A stretch of 64,000 nucleotides of DNA from Azospirillum sp. TSO35-2 (GCF_003116095.1 NZ_LGRA01000021.1:1555986-1619985); one strand, 5' to 3'. Counted from the first letter of the stretch, positions 18,968-29,896 are shown. The notes: generated by a model from the letters alone, not told the origin. Program-made: numbers and translations.

Positions 18968-20146
18968 TCAGGCCAGCATGTTCACCACCGGCGCGGCCTG
19001 AAGCGAAGCCTGGGCCGCCGGCGGTGCCGAGACCGTCGTGTCCACCGCGTCGCCGGCGGTCGTCAGCCCGCCCGCTCCCTCGCCGGTCGCGCCATCCGCC
19101 CCGTCCAGCAGCCCCGCGGCGCCAAGCTCCGCGCTGGAGCCGAAGGCGGCGCTGCGCAACGCGTTGACCTCCTTCTGCGCGGCATCAACCATCTTGTCGT
19201 CGGCCTTGAAGCCCTCGCGCCGTTCGCGCCGCCGCTTTTCCGACGAGTCCAGCATGTTGGCGGCTTTCGCTTCGCCGATGATGCTCTTGGAGGTGGCCAG
19301 GACGCCCTCCACCCGCTGGCCGAAGCTGTCGGCCTCGCGGTAGCGCGACATCTTCAGGCCGTTGTCGGCCATGATCCGCTGGATCATCGTCGGACCGCCC
19401 GACGACGCGGTGCCGTGCTCGGCCCCGCCGCCGGTCAGCCCACCGCGACCCAAGCCGGCCAGAACGCCATCGACCAGCTTGGCGATCTCCGGCGGCAGGT
19501 CGCCGTCCATCGCGTCGTCCCCGCCGGCCGGCGCGTCCGCCTCCGCCCCGGCGGTCGCCGCCATCCGGTCGGCGGAGGCGGAGGCGGATTCCGCCGAAGC
19601 GCCCTCCCCCGTCGTAATGCCGATGGTCAGCGTCACCTCGGTCTGCTGCAGGGTCAGGCTGGTGGTGGTCCGGGTGATCGTCGTCTCGCTCGACCCGACA
19701 GCGCCCGTCGCGGCGCTGCTGTCGCCGGGCAGGCCCAGTTCCGCCGCGGCGGTCATGCCGGCACCGTATTCCTTGGCGGCCCGGCCCGCCTCGCGCGCCA
19801 GCAGCGCCGCCTCCCGCGCCAGGGACGCCAGCTTCTGCGCATCGCCGTGGGCGAAGCGCATCGCCAGCTTCAACTCTTCGATCCGGCGTTCGACCTGCTC
19901 CAGCCGGGCGGCGGCCGCAGCCTTCGGGCCGCTGACCCGGCGCGCCTCCTCCAGCGCCGCGCGGGCGGAGGCGTGGTCGCTCTGCCATTTGGCCGAGGGC
20001 TGCGTCAGGGCCTGCGCGCGCTCCGCCTTCTGGGCGAGCTGGCCCTGGGCGTCCTTCGCCTCCAGCTCCTTCTCCCAGGGCTTTTTCGCCTGCTGCATCC
20101 GGAACAGCCCCGACTGGGCGTCGGACACCACGCTGAAGACGCTCAT
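18968..20146 (-). CDS. Hypothetical protein with central coiled coil
   Basis: The 392-residue product starts MSVFSVVSDAQSGLFRMQQA. Residues 20-130 are Ala/Glu/Lys/Arg-rich and predicted to be coiled coil (ARLEQVERRIEELKLAMRFA), followed by a Ser/Thr-rich segment and a Gly/Ala-rich tail with GLKMSRYREADSF. No signal peptide or membrane helix is seen. I do not recognise a family. The ribosome site CGGAGGGTGACGGC fixes the start at 20146, and codon use looks native. It diverges from the 20354 gene cluster. Confidence 0.7.
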   Translation of the reverse strand: MSVFSVVSDAQSGLFRMQQAKKPWEKELEAKDAQGQLAQKAERAQALTQPSAKWQSDHASARAALEEARRVSGPKAAAAARLEQVERRIEELKLAMRFAHGDAQKLASLAREAALLAREAGRAAKEYGAGMTAAAELGLPGDSSAATGAVGSSETTITRTTTSLTLQQTEVTLTIGITTGEGASAESASASADRMAATAGAEADAPAGGDDAMDGDLPPEIAKLVDGVLAGLGRGGLTGGGAEHGTASSGGPTMIQRIMADNGLKMSRYREADSFGQRVEGVLATSKSIIGEAKAANMLDSSEKRRRERREGFKADDKMVDAAQKEVNALRSAAFGSSAELGAAGLLDGADGATGEGAGGLTTAGDAVDTTVSAPPAAQASLQAAPVVNMLA

Positions 20147-20353
20147 GCCGTCACCCTCCGGTTCGGCCCGACCGAGACTTTCGCGGCAAAGTTTAGCACA
20201 TCCGCGCCGCCTGTCCATTTCGCGCAGGACCGGCCGTGGAACCCCCAGGCTTGGCTGGTGTTTCCCTGTCCGACACCCGATTCCGCACTGGGCGGTTTGA
20301 TGCCGCAGACGCGGAGCCGCGGAATACCGGAATCCCCGAGGAGGAAAGAAACA

Positions 20354-21406
20354 ATGCCGAACCGCGACATGACCGGCACCGGCGGACCGAACCCGACCAG
20401 CACCACCAACAAGGGTCCTTCGGAATCGCAGACCCGCAACCAGAGCAGCAGCCCCGCCGGCGGCATGTCCGGCCAGTCCGGTGGCCAATCCGTTGGGCGC
20501 GACAGCGTCGACGACGTGAAGAAGACCGTGAACCGCGCCGCCGGCGACGCCATGAGCGCCGGGCGCGACACGTTGGACAGCGCCCAGGGCCGCATCCGTT
20601 CCCTGCTGGAACAGCAGACCGACCGCGCGGCCGACCAGCTGGGCGGCGTCGCCAACGCCCTGCACAAGGCCGCCGAGCAGTTGAACGCCGAGAACAACGG
20701 CGTCGTCGCCGACTACGCGGTGCAGGCCGCCGACCGGGTGGAGCGTGTCGCCGACATGCTGCGCGACGCCAGCCTCGACGACATCGTCGGTGAGGTCGAG
20801 GGCTTCGCCCGCCGCCAGCCGGAGGTGTTCATCGGCGCCGCCTTCGCCGTCGGCTTCCTGGCCGCCCGCTTCATCAAAAGCTCGGGCGAGCGTCGGATGC
20901 ACCGGAGCACCACCGCGCTCCGCTCGTCCCGCGCCACCGGCGGCTACGGCGCGCGCGGCGGTCAGGCGACCCGTCACGACACGGGCCGGGACGACATGAA
21001 CCGGGGTCCGAGCCGCGGCATGGCCGGCGGCATCGGCGAGTCGGTCGGTCGTGCATCCGTCCAACCCGCCGACCTGCCGACCAGCACCGGCGACCGCATG
21101 GGTGAGCCGAAGCCGGCCGCCGCCCGCATCGGCATGCCGCTGTCCTCGGCCCCGGCGTCCACGGTCACCGGCCGCACGACGCCGTCGTCCGCCGACACCG
21201 CGCTCGGCACCAGCACCGTCGGGACCGGCACCATCGGCGCCTCCCCCGGCAACGCCGGCAGCACCATGAACGCCGGCACCACCGGCGTCAGCGGAGCGGG
21301 CATCGGCGGTGCGGGCTCCAGCGGAAGCGCCGGCGGCACCAGCGGGACGCAGGGCGCCGCGGCCGGCACCACCTCCACCTCCAAGCCGCAGGGGCAACGT
21401 CCATGA
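20354..21406 (+). CDS. Nutrient-deprivation-induced-like membrane-anchored protein
   Basis: The 350-residue protein has a Gly/Ser/Asn-rich disordered N-terminus, an amphipathic helical region of apolipoprotein character (residues about 50-150: DVKKTVNRAAGDAMSAGR, ALHKAAEQLNAENNG), one membrane helix (VFIGAAFAVGFLAARFI, about 160-176), and a long low-complexity Gly/Ser/Thr tail. This layout matches proteins annotated as nutrient deprivation-induced in rhizobia. The ATG follows GAGGAAAGAAACA. It overlaps the next gene by 4 bases (ATGA), so the three genes 20354-22839 form an operon. Confidence 0.75.
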   Translation: MPNRDMTGTGGPNPTSTTNKGPSESQTRNQSSSPAGGMSGQSGGQSVGRDSVDDVKKTVNRAAGDAMSAGRDTLDSAQGRIRSLLEQQTDRAADQLGGVANALHKAAEQLNAENNGVVADYAVQAADRVERVADMLRDASLDDIVGEVEGFARRQPEVFIGAAFAVGFLAARFIKSSGERRMHRSTTALRSSRATGGYGARGGQATRHDTGRDDMNRGPSRGMAGGIGESVGRASVQPADLPTSTGDRMGEPKPAAARIGMPLSSAPASTVTGRTTPSSADTALGTSTVGTGTIGASPGNAGSTMNAGTTGVSGAGIGGAGSSGSAGGTSGTQGAAAGTTSTSKPQGQRP

Positions 21407-21828
21407 GCGCAGCCGAGAACCGCTACGACGATCCGCGGGATCCGCGTCAGGACCGGCCGCTGGCCGGCCTGTTCGCCGATCTGGCGCGTGAATCCGCCAA
21501 CCTCGCCCGATCCGAGATCGCGTTGGCGAAGGCCGAACTCACCGACAAGGCCGTCGAGGCCGCGGGCGGTGCGGCTTTCATCGCCGTCGGCGGCCTGGTC
21601 GCCTTTGCCGGCGTCCTGGTGTTGCTGGCGGCGGCGGTTCTCGGCCTGTCCAACGTGGTGGCCCCCTGGCTGGCCGCGGTGATCGTCGGCGTCGTGGTGC
21701 TGGCGGTCGGAGGCATCCTGGCGTACGTCGGCAAGAACCGGCTGACGCCCGCCAACCTCCGCCCGCGCCGCACCATGAACACGCTGGACGAGGACAAGCG
21801 CTGGGCGCGATCCCAGCTCGCCCGCTAG
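21403..21828 (+). CDS. Phage-holin-family (DUF1469) inner-membrane protein
   Basis: The 141-residue protein has a cytoplasmic helix with ARESANLARSEIALAKAEL, then two membrane helices (AAFIAVGGLVAFAGVLVLLA and WLAAVIVGVVVLAVGGILAYV). This is the PF07332-type family, called phage holin by similarity only. In non-phage settings it is linked to envelope-stress clusters like this one. Its neighbours are not phage genes. Confidence 0.85.
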   Translation: MSAAENRYDDPRDPRQDRPLAGLFADLARESANLARSEIALAKAELTDKAVEAAGGAAFIAVGGLVAFAGVLVLLAAAVLGLSNVVAPWLAAVIVGVVVLAVGGILAYVGKNRLTPANLRPRRTMNTLDEDKRWARSQLAR

Positions 21829-21837
21829 GGAACGCCA

Positions 21838-22839
21838 ATGACGGACGACGACCGCCAGCCGCAGACCCTCGACGCCCTCGAGGGGGACATCCGCGCCAGC
21901 CGCGCGCGCATCGACGGCACCGTCGAGGCGCTGCGCGACCGCACCGCGCAGTTGCGCGACCGTCTGGCGCGATGGACCCCCAAATCCCTGATGGAGCACA
22001 CGATGAAGCACACCTACACGCCGGCGACGCCGGACACCCCGGCCCAGCGCGCCGCCCAGAACCAGGGGACCCACAACCAGGGGCCGGACCGCTACGACAG
22101 CGGCCAGACCATGCGCCACGGCGGCGGGCGGTCCCGGTCGTCCGGCTCGATGATGGACAACATCACCAGCAGCCCGATCCCGCTCGCCATGGTCGGCATC
22201 GGCCTGGGCTGGCTGGCCCTGTCCAGCACCGGCTACGACCGCCGCATCGTCCGCTCGCGCGCCATGACCTCCGCCCGCCATCGGCTGGGCGACGCCGCCG
22301 AGTATGCCCGCGAGTCGCTCAGCGGCGCCGGCGAGAGCGTGCGGAATGCCGCCAGCTCCGCCTATGACAGCGCGTCCGGCACCGTCAGCGGCGCCTATGA
22401 CAGCGTCAGCGGCATGATGGGCAGCGGTCACGACGACGAGACCCACCGTACGGCCGGCCGCAACACCGGCCACAGCACCGGCGGTACCTCGCGCATGGCG
22501 TCGATGGTGCCATCGCGCGACGACATGCGCCACCGGATGCACAGCGTGTCGAGCGGCTTCTGGGACATGGTGGAAGACCACCCGATCGTTGCCGGCGCCA
22601 TGGGCGTCGCGCTGGGGGCCGCCATCGGCGCCGCCCTGCCCGGCACCCGCTATGAGAACCAGTGGGTCGGCGACTACGCCGACGAGGCGACCGAGCGCGC
22701 CAAGGGTCTGGCGAAGGAAGCGCTGGATCGTGGCACCCGCGCCGCCCAGGCCGCTGTCGAGTCGGCCCGGGACGAGGTCCGCGACGCCGTGACCGCGGCC
22801 ACCGACGCCGCGCGCGAGGAGGCGAAGAAGCCGAGCTGA
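21838..22839 (+). CDS. DUF3618 protein
   Basis: The 333-residue protein begins with the DUF3618 motif (LEGDIRASRARIDGTVEALR). Two hydrophobic segments (IPLAMVGIGLGWLALSS and IVAGAMGVALGAAIGAALPG) frame repeated amphipathic stretches such as SAYDSASGTVSGAYDSVSG. The C-terminus is a helical Ala/Glu/Arg-rich tail. The family is usually found together with the holin-family protein, as here. It may help shape or stabilise the envelope in stress; no enzyme activity is suggested. The gene is followed by a good terminator. Confidence 0.85.
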   Translation: MTDDDRQPQTLDALEGDIRASRARIDGTVEALRDRTAQLRDRLARWTPKSLMEHTMKHTYTPATPDTPAQRAAQNQGTHNQGPDRYDSGQTMRHGGGRSRSSGSMMDNITSSPIPLAMVGIGLGWLALSSTGYDRRIVRSRAMTSARHRLGDAAEYARESLSGAGESVRNAASSAYDSASGTVSGAYDSVSGMMGSGHDDETHRTAGRNTGHSTGGTSRMASMVPSRDDMRHRMHSVSSGFWDMVEDHPIVAGAMGVALGAAIGAALPGTRYENQWVGDYADEATERAKGLAKEALDRGTRAAQAAVESARDEVRDAVTAATDAAREEAKKPS

Positions 22840-22888
22840 CCGCTCTGCCTTCCGCTTCCCGGACGCAAGCCGGGGAGCAGCGGACCGA

Positions 22889-22915
22889 CCCCGCGCCCGA
22901 CCGGCGCGGGGTTTT
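22889..22915 (+). terminator. Intrinsic terminator after the DUF3618 gene
   Basis: CCCCGCGCC (22889-22897), loop CGACC, GGCGCGGGG (22903-22911), then TTTT. The stem is perfect and sits 50 bases past the stop codon. Confidence 0.9.
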
Positions 22916-23104
22916 CCGTGTCCGGATAACGGTTTGAAAGCTTGCGGCGGATCGTCGCACCCGGCTGAGCGGCGGGCGTCCGACCGGCAGCGGGACAGCC
23001 TTGGCCACCGTCATAACCAAGCCGATTCAACGGTTATTCGCTTCCGGCATGCCAGCCCCTCATCCGGACACGCCTCCGATGGCACGCCAACGCCATGGTT
23101 CCGC

Positions 23105-23153
23105 TTGACAAAGGGTGGAAGGACGCCACCTAATCAGGACTAATTTGGTCCTG
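23105..23153 (+). promoter_or_regulatory. Candidate suf promoter and Rrf2-type operator
   Basis: TTGACA (23105-23110) is a consensus -35. The -10 must lie near 23128-23136 (CCTAAT region). Overlapping it is a dyad, CAGGAC (23135-23140), seven A/T-rich bases, GTCCTG (23148-23153), which is the shape of Rrf2/IscR-class operators. It lies 34 bases before the Rrf2 regulator ATG, so autoregulation by repression is the simplest reading. The rest of the 347-base gap 22840-23186 holds the preceding terminator and a weak ATAACC/GGTTAT dyad at 23013-23037. Confidence 0.6.
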
Positions 23154-23186
23154 TATTCAGGGCCCGGGGCGAAACGGGGTACGGTC

Positions 23187-23666
23187 ATGATCCGGCTGAG
23201 CAAGCTCACCGACTACGCCATCGTCGTGTTGAGCGAGATGGCGCGCCATGCGGGCACGGTCCACACCGTCGCCCTGCTGGCCGACCGCACCGGCGTGCCT
23301 GCCCCGACCGTCGCCAAGCTGATGAAGGCGATGACCCCGGCGGGGCTCACCACCTCGCAACGCGGCGCGTCTGGTGGTTATGCGCTCAGCCGGCCCGCCG
23401 ATGCAATCTCGATCGCAGAGATCATCACGGCGCTGGACGGTCCGATCGCGCTGACCGCCTGCGTCGACGGTGCCGACAGCCAATGCGGGGTGGAGCAACT
23501 TTGCCCCATGCGCGGCGGTTGGGAAAAGGTCAACCGCGCGATCCGCGGCGCGTTGGAGCAGGTGACGCTGGCCGACATGATGGCCCCCATCACCTTCCCG
23601 GCGGCACCGCCGAGATCGGTCGCCGCGGCTTCCGCCGCCACGCCGCCGGCCCGCCCGGCGTACTGA
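23187..23666 (+). CDS. SUF-system Rrf2-family regulator
   Basis: The 159-residue protein begins [20 protein letters not shown] and carries the Rrf2 wing ([12 protein letters not shown]). Three cysteines (TACVDG, DSQCGV and QLCPMRG) have the spacing expected for an Fe-S cluster, as in IscR. It matches the regulator family that heads suf operons in many proteobacteria. The likely mechanism is that the holo form represses the operon and the apo form releases it. It lies 31 bases before sufB. The C-terminal tail is Ala/Pro-rich. Confidence 0.9.
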   Translation: MIRLSKLTDYAIVVLSEMARHAGTVHTVALLADRTGVPAPTVAKLMKAMTPAGLTTSQRGASGGYALSRPADAISIAEIITALDGPIALTACVDGADSQCGVEQLCPMRGGWEKVNRAIRGALEQVTLADMMAPITFPAAPPRSVAAASAATPPARPAY

Positions 23667-23697
23667 ACAGAATTTTCGAGAAGGACGAGGCAAAGCC

Positions 23698-25182
<1,485 letters not shown>

Positions 25183-25251
25183 GGCGCCCCTGAGGAACGT
25201 GAAGACCGGACGGCGTGCCGGCGGCCTGAAGACGACAACGAGGCGAAGACG

Positions 25252-26004
25252 ATGATCGAGATCAAGAACCTGCACGCCACCGTGGACGGCAAGGAAATCC
25301 TCAAGGGCGTCGACCTGACGATCCGCCCCGGCGAGGTCCACGCCATCATGGGGCCGAACGGCGCCGGCAAGAGCACCATGTCCTACGTGCTGGCCGGCCG
25401 CGACGGCTATGAGGTCACCGAGGGCTCGGTCACCTACTACGGCAAGGACCTGCTGGCGCTTGAGCCGGAAGAGCGCGCCGCCGAGGGTGTGTTCCTGGCC
25501 TTCCAGTACCCGGTGGAAATCCCCGGCGTCGCCAACACCACCTTCCTCAAGACCGCGGCCAACGCCATCCGCAAGCATCGCGGCGAGAAGGAGCTGGACG
25601 CGATGCAGTTCCTGAAGCTGCTTCGCGAGAAGACCAAGGCGCTGAACATGACCGACGACATGCTGAAGCGCGCCGTCAATGTCGGCTTCTCCGGTGGCGA
25701 GAAGAAGCGGAACGAGACGCTGCAGATGGCGGTGCTGGAGCCGAAATTCGCCATCCTCGACGAGACGGACAGCGGCCTCGACATCGACGCGCTGAAAATC
25801 GTCGCGGAGGGCGTCAACGCGCTGCGCTCGCCGGAGCGGTCGATGCTGGTCATCACCCATTACCAGCGCCTGCTCGACTACATCGTCCCCGACTACGTCC
25901 ATGTGCTGTCGGCCGGCCGCATCGTGAAGTCGGGCGGCAAGGAACTGGCGCTGGAGCTGGAAAAGAACGGCTACCGCGACTTCGGCGCGAGCGAGGCGGC
26001 GTGA
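25252..26004 (+). CDS. sufC: Fe-S assembly ATPase SufC
   Basis: The 250-residue ABC-type ATPase has Walker A GPNGAGKS (34-41), signature FSGGEKKRNE and Walker B plus D-loop ILDETDSGLDIDAL. SufC drives structural change of SufB and SufD and is soluble, with no membrane partner. Its stop overlaps the sufD start (TGATG), which signals translational coupling. Confidence 0.97.
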   Translation: MIEIKNLHATVDGKEILKGVDLTIRPGEVHAIMGPNGAGKSTMSYVLAGRDGYEVTEGSVTYYGKDLLALEPEERAAEGVFLAFQYPVEIPGVANTTFLKTAANAIRKHRGEKELDAMQFLKLLREKTKALNMTDDMLKRAVNVGFSGGEKKRNETLQMAVLEPKFAILDETDSGLDIDALKIVAEGVNALRSPERSMLVITHYQRLLDYIVPDYVHVLSAGRIVKSGGKELALELEKNGYRDFGASEAA

Positions 26005-27359
26005 TGACAGCCCTGCACCCGATGACCTATTCGACCCGCGGCGCCGACCCGACGACCGCGCCGGCCCTGCTGGCGCCGCTCGACCGGGTGGCGGGCGACC
26101 TGCCGGGCGCCGGCCTGTCCTGGCTGCGCGACCTGCGCGCCCAGGGCCGCGAGCGCTTCGCCGCCGTCGGCTTGCCGACCATCAAGAACGAGAGCTGGCG
26201 CTACACCAACCTGCGCGATCTGGCCAAGCTGTCCTTCCAGCCGGCCGGCGCCGCCCAATCCTCCTTCGACCTGCTGCCGACGGTGCGGCCGGAGGGTGAG
26301 GACGGGCCGCGGCTGGTGTTCGTCGACGGCCGCTTCCGCGCCGACCTGTCCTCCACCGACGGGCTGCCGCCGGGGGTGGAACTGCTGAGCCTCGCCGCCG
26401 CCCTCACCAGCCACGGCGACCTGCTGGCCGAGCATCTCGGCCGCCTCGCCGCCGCCGACGACCGGCCGCTGGTCGCGCTGAACAGCGCCTACCTCGCCGA
26501 CGGTCCGTTCCTGCGCGTGCCGGCCGGTGTGCAGGTCGAGCGGCCGGTCGAGCTGGTCTTCGCCTCGGTCGGCAGCGACGCCGCCGCGACCGCCTTCCAC
26601 CCGCGCACGCTGATCCTCGTGGAGGCCGGGGCGAAGGCGGTGGTGGTCGAACACCATGTCGGCCGCGGCGCCGGCACCACGCTCGCCAACCACGTCGCCG
26701 AGATCGTCGTCGGCGAGGGCGCCACGCTGCACCATTACAAGTCGCAGCGCGAGGCGCGCGGCGCCATCCACCTGTCGCACATCGCGGCGACGGTGGCGAC
26801 CGGCGGCCACTACGACAACTTCATCCTGACGACCGGCGCCCGGCTGTCGCGCAACGAGGTGGTCAGCCGGCTGGACGGGACCGAGGCGCGGACCCACGTC
26901 AGCGGCGGCTATCTGGCGCGTGGCAACCAGCACGCCGACACCACCACGCTGATCGTCCACGCCCAGCCCAACGGCACCAGCCGCGAGGTCTACAAGGGCG
27001 TCATCGACGACACGGCGCGCGCGGTGTTCCAGGGCAAGATCACCGTCTGCCCCGGCGCGCAGAAGACCGACGGCTACCAGTTGAACCGCGCCCTGCTGCT
27101 GTCCGACAGCGCCGAGATCGACAGCAAGCCGGAGCTGGAAATCCACGCCGACGACGTCAAGTGCAGCCACGGCTGCACCGCCGGCGAGTTGGACGACAAC
27201 GCCCTGTTCTACCTCCGCGCCCGCGGCATCGACCTGGAGACGGCGCGCGGCCTGCTGATCGGCGCCTTCCTGGCTGAATCGCTGGAGGAGATCGCCGAGC
27301 CTTCCATCCGCGACGCCTTCCAGGGGATCGTCGCCGGCTGGCTTGAGGAGCAACGCTGA
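26004..27359 (+). CDS. sufD: Fe-S assembly protein SufD
   Basis: The 451-residue protein shows the SufD blocks KNESWRYTNLRDLAKL near residue 60, GARLSRNEVVSRLDG, AQKTDGYQLNRALLLSDSA, and the conserved C-terminal DVKCSHGCTAGELDDNALFY with the histidine and cysteine used at the SufB-SufD interface. The ATG at 26004 overlaps the sufC stop by one base; a GTG at 26001 is also in frame. Confidence 0.96.
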   Translation: MTALHPMTYSTRGADPTTAPALLAPLDRVAGDLPGAGLSWLRDLRAQGRERFAAVGLPTIKNESWRYTNLRDLAKLSFQPAGAAQSSFDLLPTVRPEGEDGPRLVFVDGRFRADLSSTDGLPPGVELLSLAAALTSHGDLLAEHLGRLAAADDRPLVALNSAYLADGPFLRVPAGVQVERPVELVFASVGSDAAATAFHPRTLILVEAGAKAVVVEHHVGRGAGTTLANHVAEIVVGEGATLHHYKSQREARGAIHLSHIAATVATGGHYDNFILTTGARLSRNEVVSRLDGTEARTHVSGGYLARGNQHADTTTLIVHAQPNGTSREVYKGVIDDTARAVFQGKITVCPGAQKTDGYQLNRALLLSDSAEIDSKPELEIHADDVKCSHGCTAGELDDNALFYLRARGIDLETARGLLIGAFLAESLEEIAEPSIRDAFQGIVAGWLEEQR

Positions 27360-27360
27360 C

Positions 27361-28623
27361 ATGCCCGACGCCATCCTGAACCAAGCCTACGACGTGCAGC
27401 GGGTGCGGGACGACTTCCCGATCCTGGCCCGCAGCGTCCACGCCAGGAAGGGAAAGCCCGGCAAGCCTCTGGTCTATCTGGACAGCGGCGCCTCCGCGCA
27501 GAAGCCGCGTCAGGTCATCCAGGCGATGACGCGCTTCCTGGAGGAGGACTACTCCAACATCCACCGCGGCGTTCATTTCCTGTCGCAGACCGCCACCGAC
27601 CAGTTCGAGGCGGTGCGGACCAAGGTCGCGCGCTTCCTGAACGCGCCGAACGACCGCTGCATCGTCTTCACCCGCAGCTCGACCGAAGCGATCAACCTCG
27701 TGGCGGCCAGCTATGGCCGGACCTTCCTGCGGGAAGGCGACGAGGTCATCCTGTCGATCATGGAGCACCACGCCAACATCGTGCCGTGGCAGTTGCTCCA
27801 GGCCGAGAAGAAGATCGTCATCAAGGTCGTGCCCTGCGACGACGACGGCGTCTTCGACCTCAACGCCTACAAGGATCTGCTGTCCGACCGCACGAAGCTG
27901 GTGGCGGTGACCCACTGCTCCAACGTGCTGGGCACCGTCACCCCCGCCAAGGCGATCGCCACGCTGGCGCACGAGCGCGGCATTCCGGTGCTGTTCGACG
28001 GCAGCCAGGCGGTGGTGCACGGCACGGTCGACGTGCAGGACATCGACGCCGACTTCTACGTCTTCACCGCGCACAAGCTCTACGGCCCGACCGGTCTCGG
28101 CGTGCTGTACGGCAAGTACGACCTCCTGAAGCGCATGCCGCCCTACCAGGGCGGCGGCGACATGATCGAGAGCGTCAGCTTCGACGGCACCACCTTCAAG
28201 GCGCCGCCGTCGCGTTTCGAGGCCGGCACGCCGCCGATCACGGAGGTGATCGGGCTGGGCGCCGCCATCGACTATGTCGAGGCGCTGGGCCGCGACGCCA
28301 TCGCCGCGCACGAACACGACCTGCTGCACTACGCGACGCAGCAGCTGTCGCAGGTCGACGGCCTGCGCATCATCGGCACGGCGCCGGGCAAGGGGCCGAT
28401 CATCTCCTTCGCGCTGGAGGGCGTGCACCCGCACGACGTCGGCACCATCGTCGACCAGTATGGCGTCGCCGTGCGCGTCGGCCGCCATTGCGCCGAGCCG
28501 CTGGCCGAGCGGTTCGACGTCGGACCGACCGTCCGCGCCTCCTTCGGCCTCTACAACACCCGCGAGGAAGCCGACGCGCTCGTCGCTTCCGTCCAGGCGG
28601 TCAAGGAGTTCTTCGGAGCATGA
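27361..28623 (+). CDS. sufS: Cysteine desulfurase SufS
   Basis: The 420-residue class V aminotransferase has IFTRSSTEAINLVA, MEHHANIVPWQLL, FDGSQAVVHG, the PLP lysine in FTAHKLYGPTG, and the active-site cysteine in VRVGRHCAEPL. It takes sulfur from cysteine as a persulfide and passes it to SufU. The ATG follows the sufD stop by one base. Confidence 0.97.
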   Translation: MPDAILNQAYDVQRVRDDFPILARSVHARKGKPGKPLVYLDSGASAQKPRQVIQAMTRFLEEDYSNIHRGVHFLSQTATDQFEAVRTKVARFLNAPNDRCIVFTRSSTEAINLVAASYGRTFLREGDEVILSIMEHHANIVPWQLLQAEKKIVIKVVPCDDDGVFDLNAYKDLLSDRTKLVAVTHCSNVLGTVTPAKAIATLAHERGIPVLFDGSQAVVHGTVDVQDIDADFYVFTAHKLYGPTGLGVLYGKYDLLKRMPPYQGGGDMIESVSFDGTTFKAPPSRFEAGTPPITEVIGLGAAIDYVEALGRDAIAAHEHDLLHYATQQLSQVDGLRIIGTAPGKGPIISFALEGVHPHDVGTIVDQYGVAVRVGRHCAEPLAERFDVGPTVRASFGLYNTREEADALVASVQAVKEFFGA

Positions 28624-29087
28624 TGGACGATCTGCGCGAGCTGTATCAGGAAGTGATCCTGGACCACGGCAAGCACCCCCGCAACTTCCGCCATCCCGAC
28701 GATTCCAACCGCGAGGCGAAGGGCGAGAACCCGATGTGCGGCGACCGCTTCATGGTCTATCTGACCCTGAAGGACGGGGTGGTGGAGGATGTGGCCTTCC
28801 AGGGCCGCGGCTGCGCCATCTCCACCGCCAGCGCGTCGATGATGACCGAGCTGGTGCGCGGCCGGACGGCGGAAGAGGCGGAAAAGCTGTTCCACGTCTT
28901 CCACGAGCTGTGCACCAAGGACGACCCGGAACCCCACGGCGACATCGACGACGAGACGATGGAAAAGCTGATGGTGATGTCCGGCGTCCGCCAGTTCCCG
29001 GTGCGGGTGAAGTGCGCGACGCTGGCGTGGCACGCCATGGACGCCGCGCTGCATGGCGAGGCCACGGCCTCCAGCGACCAGTTTTGA
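28620..29087 (+). CDS. sufU: SufU-type sulfur-transfer protein
   Basis: The 155-residue protein has the SufU/IscU fold with cysteines in PMCGDRF (C40), GRGCAIS (C65) and VKCATLAW (C132), and the characteristic insertion around VFHELCTKDDPEP that separates SufU from IscU. In Firmicutes SufU is a zinc-dependent acceptor for SufS. No sufE lies in the operon, which agrees with SufU being the partner. It overlaps sufS by 4 bases (ATGA). Confidence 0.93.
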   Translation: MMDDLRELYQEVILDHGKHPRNFRHPDDSNREAKGENPMCGDRFMVYLTLKDGVVEDVAFQGRGCAISTASASMMTELVRGRTAEEAEKLFHVFHELCTKDDPEPHGDIDDETMEKLMVMSGVRQFPVRVKCATLAWHAMDAALHGEATASSDQF

Positions 29088-29102
29088 CCGAGGGGGATCG
29101 AG

Positions 29103-29531
29103 ATGCCCGATGAAGCCCTGACCTCGTCCGAGACGACGACGCCGACGAACGGCCCGACGGACATCCAGGTGACGGACAGCAAGCCGCAAGGCACGATGCC
29201 CGGCCCGCCGGAAGGCTACGACCCGCGCGAAGAGCTGATGGACCGTGTCGTTGCGGCGATCAAGACCTGCTACGACCCGGAAATCCCGGTCGACATCTGG
29301 GAACTGGGCCTGGTCTACCGCGTGGACATGGATGCCAACCGGAATGTCGAGATTGATATGACGCTGACCAGCCCCATGTGTCCGGTGGCCGGCGAACTGC
29401 CGGAGCAGGTGCGCCAGGCCGTGCTGGGCGTCGAGGACGTCAACGACGTCAAGCTCGAACTGGTGTGGGAGCCGCCCTGGCACCAGGGGATGATGTCCGA
29501 GGTCGCCCGCCTGCAACTGGATATGTTCTGA
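29103..29531 (+). CDS. sufT: SufT-type DUF59 Fe-S maturation protein
   Basis: The 142-residue protein has a MIP18/DUF59 domain (VVAAIKTCYDPEIPVDIWEL, LTSPMCPVAGELPEQVRQAV, VKLELVWEPPW) after a disordered N-terminus of about 40 residues. The family helps mature Fe-S proteins under high cluster demand. It lies between sufU and sufA. Confidence 0.93.
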   Translation: MPDEALTSSETTTPTNGPTDIQVTDSKPQGTMPGPPEGYDPREELMDRVVAAIKTCYDPEIPVDIWELGLVYRVDMDANRNVEIDMTLTSPMCPVAGELPEQVRQAVLGVEDVNDVKLELVWEPPWHQGMMSEVARLQLDMF

Positions 29532-29551
29532 GCCGTTAGGAGACGATCACC

Positions 29552-29896
29552 ATGGCCCGCGCCCTTCCCAAGGCGATCACCATCACCGACGCCGCCGCGG
29601 AGCGCGTCAAGGCGCTGATGTCCAAGGCGACCGACGAGATCGTCGGCCTGCGCATCGGCGTGAAGGCGCGCGGCTGCTCCGGCCTCAGCTACGACGTGCA
29701 GTACGCCAAGGAAAAGCTGAAGTTCGACGAGGTGGTGGAGGACAAGGGCGTCACCGTCCTGATCGACCCCGCCGCCGTGATGTTCCTGATCGGCAGCGAG
29801 ATGGACTATGTCGACGACAAATTCCAGACCGGCTTCGTCTTCAAGAACCCGAACGAAAAGGGCCGCTGCGGCTGCGGCGAGAGCTTCCACGTCTGA
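29552..29896 (+). CDS. sufA: A-type Fe-S carrier SufA
   Basis: The 114-residue protein has the three conserved cysteines: C42 in KARGCSGLSY, and C106 and C108 in GRCGCGESF. A-type carriers accept clusters from SufBC2D and pass them to target proteins. It is the last gene of the suf operon; a ribosome site TTAGGAGACGATC precedes the ATG. The stop is followed by a 100-base gap without a convincing hairpin. Confidence 0.95.
   Translation: MARALPKAITITDAAAERVKALMSKATDEIVGLRIGVKARGCSGLSYDVQYAKEKLKFDEVVEDKGVTVLIDPAAVMFLIGSEMDYVDDKFQTGFVFKNPNEKGRCGCGESFHV

Noticed and set aside
21403-21828. Holin-family gene as sign of a prophage
   Set aside because: No integrase, capsid, tail, lysin or attachment sites nearby; the family is common in non-phage envelope clusters.
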